From Magicicada septendecula (taxonomy: Eukaryota > Arthropoda > Insecta > Hemiptera > Cicadidae), in NCBI GenBank assembly GCA_034769895.1, contig CM068373.1, positions 441,173,080 through 441,237,079 of the forward strand: a stretch of DNA of 64,000 nt. Direction: 5' to 3'. Both the position numbers and the translations under genes were made by a program. Shown piece after piece: positions 55,160-64,000 of this stretch. How positions within the stretch are numbered: the first letter of the stretch is position 1; every line of letters begins with the position of its first letter. The notes below the pieces were generated by a model. That model was not told the DNA's origin, made no database searches, and worked only from the letters and a program-made list of their open reading frames with translations.

Positions 55160-55998
55160 TTTTTTTTTGTTATTTTGAATTGTAGGGACTGCTTATATGG
55201 AATTATGTTACCGAGTTTTCACAATATTAACTGAATCTTCACATTTTTTTATTATTCTGGATGTTGCTGTTTGTTTCTTATCGGCCAGAAATTTCTGCTT
55301 TGACTGTGCAAGTCTATGTTTATTTTGAATAGCCTGAGAAAGTCAGATGCCATTGTTATGACTGAAGGACAGAAAACAAAGGCCACAGCCTGAACACTCG
55401 ACAAGGCACCAACTCGACTTGTAGCATTATTTACTAAACATATTTCAAAATGTACTGCATTGGACAGAGCTCTGAAAGGAATGAGAAACAGAGAGAAAGC
55501 ACAAACAAAAAGTATCAGCAAAATTGTAAACAAGGAAAGACAGACCTGTTCATATTACATTATCAAAACAAAAACAAATGCATATAATCTTGTCGGTGAT
55601 GTCTTATGCTATCCCATCAGTATGCCTCTACCACTTCAACTTTATTGCAGGAACCATCACCATTTTCTGTTATAGTCAGTTGTTTAAAATTAAGACTTGT
55701 ATGATCCTCAATTCCTGAGGCAACTTTTAACTTGTCTCCAAACAATTTCGTTATTGCATGTGCATAGGGGAAGCCATATGACATTGATAAAAATTGACTA
55801 ATCGTTTTAAAAAATACCACATTGGTTACAAGTGCCAAAAATGAAATGTCTGTACGTGTACAGTACAGTGATACCAGTGTGCACTGTTTGATAAGACCGT
55901 GCCTCATTGGGCTTCACAAGTGAAACATACAACACACTATTTGTAGCTCTGTTCCCTCTTCTGCTTCACATGGCAGGGCTCAACAGCTCAGTACCTAT
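55160..55998. other. No gene seen
   Basis: Small open frames at 55252-55907 have no recognised domain. A poly(T) run (55151-55169) follows the Helentron end. Confidence 0.5.
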
Positions 55999-56693
55999 CA
56001 GTGGCAGCTGGTGTTATGGTTCAACATCGATACAGAATAATTAAACTGTAAAATAATGTACACAAACATTAAGCAGTTAAAAGTGTCATCAATATCAGTG
56101 GAAAATGTATTAGTTTTTATGTTGCAAAGTTCATGTAGAAATTCAAATGCAGTGCACAGGTTAGTGGTTGTAGGCCGATCACAACTTCAAGAGTAAATGG
56201 CAGAGCTTAATACACAAACATACGGGAATTGTTACCCATTGTTTGAGGTTATAAAATAGGAGTAATTTTGTATAACTGTGATTGTGGTAGTAAAGTGTCA
56301 ATTGATTGTGAGTTGAGTATTATTTTTTTGGTTTGTTAATGCTGCTGTGTGTTTTTTGGCATTAGCACTTGTGTGCTTTCAACCAACTTGTAGTTCGTAA
56401 AAAGCACGATACTATTTAGTATTTGGTTATTTTAAAGTTAGTACTAATAAAGCATTTCTGTGTACTAAAAAATGCTTTTAGTAACCATTCATGAGTACAG
56501 GGAACATGGAATCTGGCAAAGGTAGACATACGAGTAGAGGTGAGGTTGTCAGTAGCAGCTCTCTTCTTGGGGAAAACAATAACATTATATTTTTTCCAAA
56601 TGACAACACTATGTATGATGCAGATGTGTACTTCCATATAAATGTTCTTTTAAACTCCACCCAACCATCTACTGGAACCACCAGCCACCACTG
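55999..56693. repeat. hAT-type MITE, copy 1
   Basis: Starts CAGTGGCAGCTGGTGTTATGG and ends CCACCAGCCACCACTG, inverted termini of the CAGTGGCGACTGG type. The interior is similar to copy 2 at 61575-62123 (shared GTGCACAGG, GGTTGTAGGCCG, TAAATGGCAGAGCTTA). The 8-bp flanks GTACCTAT / GTATGTGT match only partly, suggesting age. Confidence 0.7.
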
Positions 56694-59600
56694 GTATGTG
56701 TGTGTTATGGACAGTCTTTATTCACAAGTCGGTTGTGTTCTGTTAAGGCGTCTTCAGAAATGGTGTTTACTGTGATAATGAATATAGGTTGAAACTACCT
56801 GACTAGACTTTTCCCAAGAGATTAGGACTAGTTTCAATTGGGGAGAGGGGTTTAGTGTAAAGTACACAAAATTACTATGTGTATCAGCAGTAACCAATAG
56901 CCTTGTCTGACACTTTTAAAGAGGTATTTTCAGTGTTACTTAATATACACACAACTAGCATATCATTAAGTTCTGTGATTTTGTTTGACACTTCACATGT
57001 GTCTGTATGTATATTGGTTGTGATGTACAGAATCTTCCAAAGGTAGCTAAGCAAGACGTTATAATAGTTGCATTCTCTGAAATTAGTTTTATTCACAATT
57101 ATGCTCTTAATATCATGTTTAGTTGTTTTTTTAAATCAAAAATTGAATTCAACAGGTTTCCTTCTATAGAAGTTTAATCACTTTATAAAAATGATGGGAG
57201 TTACTATATCTAATAGACTTTGGTATGAAAGTACACAATATGGGATCTGATGCGCACATTGCAGCCTGTAACTAAAATAATAGAAGAAGTGGACTTCATC
57301 TACAAAAAACAGCTTTGTGATTGAAAATATCTGTTTCCCCAAGTCTTCTGAGTAACATGTTTGTCTACACTAGAGAGACAGACAGAAGTTGTTCGGGCAT
57401 CTTGTGCCGTAGTTTATCTGTGTTGTCTCGGTGGAGCTTGATGAATGCCAAGTTCAAATGAAGGAGTTGTGATGCAGTTCCCCCTATGCATGAATGAGAA
57501 GAGTTTGTAAATTGCTCCAGCCTGTCTCATGCCGAGGTGTGGTTCCCTTAACGATTCACCGACAAGAGCTTAGAGGCGCACTGGTGTGGTAAAGAGGCTC
57601 AACTGTCTGCAGCACTGTCAGCTGAAAGGGTGAGCTGCCTCGGCTGGGCAGTCGGCTCCAACAATTATGTCTACACTGTGACATGTTGAAATCACAATAC
57701 ATATTTATGGTGTCAACTCATTTTTTTAAATTGTGTTAGCAGTTTACCAGTTTTATTAAATTAATTTTTGCTTCAAGAATTTTTTATTCATTTATTGGCA
57801 AAATAAGATGGAACATATTATCATAATTGAGGTATGTAATAAGCTTACAGGTAAAAGTATAATATATTTATTGTTACTTTTCTGCAACATGAAGTTATAA
57901 AAATTGTAAATATGTAAGACCAAATAATTTACATTACTACTTAAATAATATCAATACAATTTGAAAGATCATAATTATATATGTTGACTATTTTCCTTAA
58001 CATACTTATTTCTAAAATTTATCGTTACCTTTATGTATATATATATATATAACTGAAAGTCTGAGGATTTATGGGTACTGAATACAAATCCACACCGTTA
58101 TATAGATTGCCACCAAATTTTGCACAGGTAACCTTTGACACAAGGCGTAAAATACTGTCTAACTTGGAATTTGATATTTTGCCCTGTTCACACGATTTAG
58201 CCCCTTTTAATTATCCCTTTTTGCTGAACCGTATACAAATGTCAACAACACCATGGTGACCATAATTAATTACCACAGTAACAAATAAATAATCAAAAGC
58301 TATTTAGCGGCATTGGAACTGTACATTTATCCATTCCTGCAGTACATTTTCGATATTTTATATAATGTGCGATTGTAATTGTATCGATATATTAGGATGT
58401 GGAAAGTGTACTACTGTAATTGTAAATTGTCCTATTACTTAATGCAAACTGAAAATACGTGTTGTTTTCATTTGTGAGGTTAGGTGACAACGGTTTTTGG
58501 TTTACTGCTGAAATAAATAAAAGCCATGGTTGAGGAAAACATAACATTTAATGTGTTATATAATGCTTCTAACACAGTAACAATTAAAATAAAGAATTTA
58601 GCGTTTTTAATTTAACAGGTACTTTATAAATATCTCCAAAGGATTTATAAACGGGTACTTTTAAATCTCCAAAGGCTGCTGTACCAACATAATAATTTAG
58701 CACAAGTCAAAATAGTACAATTGTTGAAAACAGCTTTGGAGAGAATTTGACTAATGAGTACAAAATTGTTATACGAGCTGGACAGAACGCCAAATAGATA
58801 TAGACAATAAAAATTATATTCAAATACTTATTAAAAGTCAAATATTCGCGTCCAAAGCCGCAGGTAACAGCTAGTATATAAATAAAACTGAAACAAGATA
58901 TTACGTAATGTAGTTCACGTTGTGGTTGGCTGGGTGACAGCTGAATTGTGACCCACAACCAAAGTCACACAGACACTCCTCTAACATGGAATTAACATTT
59001 ACACATGTCTAATTGTGTCAAAAAGTAGCCACACAATTTGTGTTACAGTTACCTGTGCCAAGCGTGTTTGTTACATCCAACATTTCCATCCTAGAAATTA
59101 TTCTCACACACATTTTATTATATCTCACACTACTCATCCAGATGTGTCGTGCTCACTAGAAATTGTGTTCTAATGTACAGTTATATGAAAGTGATAAGTG
59201 TCACAACTTTGTATAATGTCCCAGAACTGCTGAGACATGTGATAGGGGATAGTTAACACTTTCCATCATATTTGTGATACAAACCCATAGATTTTACTAT
59301 TCAATAAACTGGTACATAATAGATTATGTACAGACGGAGGGAAGAGAGTCTGTAATGTAGAGGAGCTGGGATTGCACTTGCTACTAGTAGCAGATGTGTA
59401 TTATGCCACCGTGTTGCTGTTGCAATAAAAATGTGTACATTTCAACCACTTTGATATAATGCATTGCTAAAACTTTCCTGCCTCTGTTCCATTCAGACTG
59501 TCACATCAACAAAGAGGCATCATCATATTCAGTCCATGTGGATGTGGCATTAAATTATTATTCAACTGTAATGTATCAGCTCCTCAGATGTAGGTTTCTG

Positions 59601-60604
59601 TTTAAGTGACATATGGGAACATGTCAACAACACAAATACAAGGGTGGAGCTAAAATATTATTTACTACTGATAACGGTTACTTACATTGCCAACATTGAC
59701 AGTTAAAATGAGGTAGCTACATCATTGTATTCATTCGTTTACACGTTGTGTACAGACAGTTGTACGTCTCAACAACAACCTGAGTATTTTACATTCATGG
59801 GTGTGTTGTAACAAAGTTTCACATGACTAGTCATAACTGAAAAATGACAGATGTATGGACAACAATTGATCACAGCTGAAAACTGAAACCCGAGGACTTG
59901 GAGACTGTTGCCCGGATCATATTTATTACAGAGTACATGTGTTGTACTGAACTGGTCAGTAGTGCACACTACCAGTTCAGAATAATTGAATTATAAAATA
60001 AGATATGAAAACATTGAAGACTTGGAAAAAGTGTCATAATTTTAATAGAACACCATTAGTTTTCTGTGTGACTAAGCTAATGTACTATTCAAACATGCTA
60101 CACTCTGTTCTGATGATTTGTAACATTAACAGTGAATGTCAAATCTCGCAGTAAAATATATGGACTCACAACACTTATTCTTTATAATTTCCCATTGCTT
60201 TGTATGTAAACTAAGTTATTGCACAGCAGATGTAATGTGACCACCAGAAGTGCTGTAGCACATTATATTCTGCCCTTCCATTGTAACTTGGCATCTAATG
60301 TCATCCCTAAGTACTTTGGATTGTTTTCGTGTGGTATCACTTGTTGGTTGATAACCACAGGCAGGTAATTAATTTTCCTACTGGTCAAATTAATGTCCAC
60401 TGACTTGCCTTCATTTAGTTTTATCCGCCATCTTTTAGTCTAAAAAATTATTAATTGTAAAACAACGACATAATTAATAATAAATTGAGATAATAATAAC
60501 AAAAGCAAGACTGAGATAACATATAACACAGTAATTAACAACTAACTAAAAATGTGACACATATGTTGGAAACAGTCACTTGGTTAACTTTGCATAACAA
60601 CTGA
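56694..60604. other. No cellular gene seen; mariner scrap at 58070-58259
   Basis: AT-rich DNA. At 58120-58250 (+) the reading T-R-R-K-I-L ... L-E-F-D-I-L-P-C-S-H-D-L-A-P-F-N-Y-P-F-L resembles the mariner block L-x-W-x-x-L-P-H-P-P-Y-S-P-D-L-A-P-S-D-Y-H-L-F, so it is probably a small transposase relic. The rest shows nothing I can name. Confidence 0.4.
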
Positions 60605-60692
60605 TTCTCCCACCATTCACAGTTTCAAAGTAGACTTGTCCATGAATAAACTGGTTTCTGCGCATATGCCTTTAACTTTCAATTTTGCTATA
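60605..60692. repeat. Solo end of the TATAG/AAAATTGAAAGTTAA element
   Basis: Inverted, ~85% similar copy of 36779-36866 (CTCCCACCATTCACAG ... TTTCTGCGCATATGCC ... TTTCAATTTTGCTATA). No partner end nearby. Confidence 0.65.
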
Positions 60693-61072
60693 GGTGGTGG
60701 ACATTTAGAATGGACTATGTGAACCCACTGCATGTGCCAGGCTGATTGCTGTGTCATACAGGTTCTAGCTGATAAAAGTAATGGCTAGTGATACAAATTA
60801 AGTTATAGTTAAATCTGACTAATTCTCGCTTTGTACTAAAATTTCACATTAATTCGGGCATCAGACATAAGATATTTAACATAGCAATTGTTGATTAACA
60901 CTTAATCACTCATGATTACTATACTGGTTTAGTGCTACAACAATAACGCGCCATTTTTCGGGGGATACAATACTACTATGGTCTCCCCAGTTACTGTTTC
61001 TGCTGATGTAACAGTACAGTCAACTGAACTGTATATAATTTTAATCATTGTACAGACTTCACACTAGATAGA

Positions 61073-61360
61073 GTGAGAAATGTTGAGATAAGACAAGCGA
61101 TGGGAATCGACCGTGACATTATAGAGACAATAGAAGCAACAAGACTGAATTGGTTTGGACACCTAAAAAGAATGTCGGATGAGAGATGGCCAAGTAAGGT
61201 ATGGAAATGGACTCCACCCTCTAAAAGAAAAAAAGGAAGACCTAAACATTCATGGAAAATGGACGTGAAAGATGCAATGAATGCAAGAAGGCTTACAGAG
61301 CAGGACTGTTTAGACCGGCGCCAGTGGAAGCTAGGATGCGAGAGGCGGTGCCAGCTGTAA
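61073..61360 (+). pseudogene. LINE polyprotein C-terminal fragment
   Basis: About 95 codons: R-N-V-E-I-R-Q-A-M-G-I, R-L-N-W-F-G-H-L-K-R-M, P-S-K-R-K-K-G-R-P-K-H-S-W, then R-R-Q-W-K-L-G-C-E. This is the typical end of insect non-LTR retrotransposon polyproteins (R-L-x-W-x-G-H-x-x-R-M ... K-R-x-x-G-R-P). The reverse transcriptase is missing, so it is a 5'-truncated insertion. The frame is short but uninterrupted, suggesting moderate age. Confidence 0.65.
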
Positions 61361-61574
61361 TTAAATTGCAAAAACCAGACTTCACAATAATGCTGAAACA
61401 CTGTGTACATATTTCTATTTATTGTCATGTCTGGTTTTACATTTACCATTCTTTTTTAAGAAATGACAAACGTCTTTCTACAGAGATTTTATTTTATAGT
61501 ACACATTTTACTACATGGGAAACCAAAAAATGATTCATTATTAATACCATTATAGGTACTCTGTTAATAGATTC

Positions 61575-62123
61575 TAGTGGTGACTGGTGTTATGGTTGCA
61601 GCATTGCACAACCATCAATATTGAGTAACTAAACTATAAAATAATATACAAAAACATAGAGCAGTTAGAAGTGTTATGAATTTCAATGGAAACTATATTA
61701 GATTCTATGCAGTAATGTTCGCGTACAATTCAAATGTGGTGCACAGGCTGATGGTTGTAGGCCGCTTGCAACTTCAACGGTAAATGGCAGAGCTTACTAC
61801 ACACTGACGTGCATTACTCTTCACAATTGCCCTATGTTCCATATGTGAGCTTGGTGGTTCCAAAGCTTCTGAAACGTTCCACTAGTAGCGTACCGCATCC
61901 TTAGTTGTCATGAAATCACGACAGCCTTCTTGATTTGTAATGTGTCAGATTTAGTGTTTATCGTGGTTCTAGGTAAACATTATCTGTTGTTTGAGGTTAT
62001 AAGATTATAGTAGTAATTTTGTAAAACTGTGATTATGATAGTTGACGTCTTTTAACCGCTCCCCCCTACATACTCAACCAACTACTGCATCCACCAAAAT
62101 TTGAAACCACCAGTCGCCACTGA
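61575..62123. repeat. hAT-type MITE, copy 2, with 8-bp TSD
   Basis: 549 bp, ends TAGTGGTGACTGGTG and CCACCAGTCGCCACTG, flanked by identical ATAGATTC (61567-61574 and 62124-62131). Eight-base duplication plus CAGTGG-type ends define hAT. Non-coding. Confidence 0.85.
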
Positions 62124-62131
62124 TAGATTCT

Positions 62132-63690
62132 AGTGGTGGTATATTTCTTTACCAATAAAAAAATCGTTCAATATCATGAACAGGGCAAATAATAATGCAT
62201 ATACTATATTACATCAAATACATATAAATAATAATGCATGTACTGTAAACTGACATTTTTTGTAAATTGTGTGTGTGTACATGTTACCGATTGGAAACTG
62301 GAAATGTAGTAATAGATAATTACTTTAACCTGAGATTGTACCACATCATTGTTAAATGCCAATTATACCTTCCATTGTGATCACAATAATATTTAAGAGA
62401 AGTATTATTTCTAATAAAAAAAAAATTACAAGACTCTAACCTAAATAAATGTAAATGACACAATGAAGCTAATCAAACACCACACAAGTTGTAAAAAAGA
62501 AGTACCAACAGCAGCCTTGATTATGTTTCAGCAACTTGTACCTGCACCATGCTGACATCTACCGACAAAAATTAGTTCTACAATACTAACAGCTGACAAC
62601 AGTTTTGTCAAAGGATGTAGTAATATACTCCAGATCACGTTTAAACACAGATGAACAGGCCGTGTAATATAACTACGCCCACACAAATCCCAAGTCCACT
62701 GCTGTCATAATATTAGGATGCCTGGACTCAAAGTGTTAATTTTTTTCACGCCCCATACATGTAAAAAGTTATGTTACTTTTGATCATGATTTTTTTTTCA
62801 AATTACAACATGAAAAGTTATCTGGCAGAGAAAAGTTTTGCTATTACAAATAGGTATATAGAAGGCATATAAATGAGTGAAATTATGAGAATCAAGTGAA
62901 TTTAATTCCTATTCAATTACCAAGTTTCTAATATGATATTATGTATATCACGTTATAAATATTGTATATTTAAACATTTGATCATTACGTACAACCCTCG
63001 TATTATGGATGAATGTCTCATCGAGAAAAATAACAGGTTGCTTATTGTCACAGGTGTCATTCCTCCTAATCCTTCATGTATATTTTGCTTGCCATGAAAC
63101 TGTTTCATTTCTCTCCATCAATATGCTTCTTTTATTTTTACATTTTTTAAATCAGAATCCACGTTTATGTATAATTCTGCATAAAGTTTCCTTGCCTCCC
63201 TTAAAATTTGTCACATTTTAATTCATAAAGTAATGGATTGTAATAGCATTAAATTCTGTATCATACAGTGGACTGCACATAAATCAAAATCATCTAAAAC
63301 AACTTTCCTTATACTCTTGACATGTCTTTCCAGGAATACTCAGTTTTCTACCAGTTGATTTTGACACTTCTACCTCTTTCCGTATCTTACAAATTGTGGT
63401 CTCTGACTTTCCTGATGCAGCAGCTGCTCACTTTGTCACATTGTTCATTGGCTACTTATAGCACCCATTGTTCTTTTCTTCATTAAAATATTCAATAACG
63501 TGTCTAACTATTTGACATGCTTGACTGCGAATTGTAGGCCTTTCTTTCTTACTTGTCATCTTTCAATTCTAGAGTTACTGAACTTTAATTTAGGAGTTGA
63601 TTATATTGTCATGTTCTATGCTGTTCTAAATTTTATATGTAGAGTGTGGTGTTTAAGGAATGGAAATTACACTGTATAAAAAGTTCAAGT
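62132..63690. other. No gene seen
   Basis: AT-rich DNA with a short GT run near 62267. The open frame at 63009-63221 has no recognisable domain. Confidence 0.5.
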
Positions 63691-64000
63691 TTAAATACTT
63701 CTATCAGGTTTACATGCACAAATATTCATCACAGCCCTAATGCAAATCGATGCTTACAATACTAGTAGTTAAATACATAAATTCAAGTGACAAACTCTGT
63801 AACACTAACATGCACAAATATAAATTATACCGCTGATCAATGCTACGACCCACTCGCAATTAGTAAATATAAATTGAAATGACAAACTGTGTAACAGCAA
63901 CACGCACAAGTATTAATTATACCACAAATCAATTCTCACGATACTCAAACACGGTAGTCTAAGAACACATTCAAATGACAAACTCTGTAACATGAACATG
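63690..64000. repeat. ~94-bp tandem repeat running off the window
   Basis: The unit beginning GACAAACT(C/G)TGTAAC occurs at 63789, 63881 and 63977 (spacings 92 and 96), with CATGCACAAATAT and AATTATACC blocks in register and a more diverged unit before. Likely satellite or minisatellite continuing to the right. Confidence 0.75.

Noticed and set aside
63690..64000. CRISPR-like array
   Set aside because: Units are similar along their whole length with no unique spacers, and the genome is eukaryotic.

Overview
The window looks like part of a large, AT-rich, transposon-packed insect (or other arthropod) genome. The support is exon-intron structure, an animal ZFAND5/6-type gene, a replication-type histone H1 gene with a metazoan histone 3' stem-loop, and insect-style hAT, mariner, Helentron and Ty3/gypsy elements. 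Species cannot be read from the sequence. Only two cellular genes are visible: the last exons of an AN1/A20 zinc-finger gene (+, about 1.58-11.08 kb, the 5' part lies before the window) and a histone H1 gene (-, 21.77-22.30 kb).

0-13 kb: ZFAND exons and introns, holding (GT)n tracts, a 169-bp palindrome, a 2.25-kb fold-back element with ~390-bp inverted repeats and a remnant of a transposase C-terminus. 13-26 kb: a ZBED5/DUF4371-like hAT element with TIRs and TSD (14400-17084), a Helentron 5' fragment (~18 kb), a 4.25-kb TIR-bounded element (19247-23500) that encloses the H1 gene, and a decayed mariner-like transposase (24075-25278).

26-55 kb: three LTR elements and a Helentron. Element A (25997-36523, coding strand minus) is a 10.5-kb Ty3/gypsy element with 1098-bp LTRs and a CAAT TSD. 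It encodes coiled-coil N-terminal protein, capsid with a RanBP2-type zinc finger, protease, RT/RNase H and integrase. Element B (38166-49543, plus, AAGA TSD) sits in the 5' leader of a Helentron (about 37.8-38.17 plus 49.54-55.15 kb; Rep-helicase with endonuclease). Element C (42387-47621, minus, GAAT TSD) sits inside B. B and C carry no polymerase. They encode a different protein whose N-terminal part resembles that of A and which ends in D-D-G-G exactly where the A capsid begins; the C copy is an intact 414-codon ORF.

The best candidate for something undescribed is in these three elements. Each carries a 38-nt hairpin directly abutting the polypurine tract. Its sequence differs in every element, but the length, the AAT...ATT ends, the mid-stem mismatch and (in A and B) a UNCG-type tetraloop are kept. 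A second, sequence-conserved hairpin lies about 120-175 nt further upstream in all three. Together with a gag-pro -1 frameshift cassette in A and the pol-less but protein-coding partners B and C, this suggests a family of autonomous and non-autonomous elements sharing cis-acting RNA signals.

55-64 kb: two copies of a small hAT-type MITE, LINE and mariner scraps, and a ~94-bp tandem repeat running off the end; no cellular gene seen.
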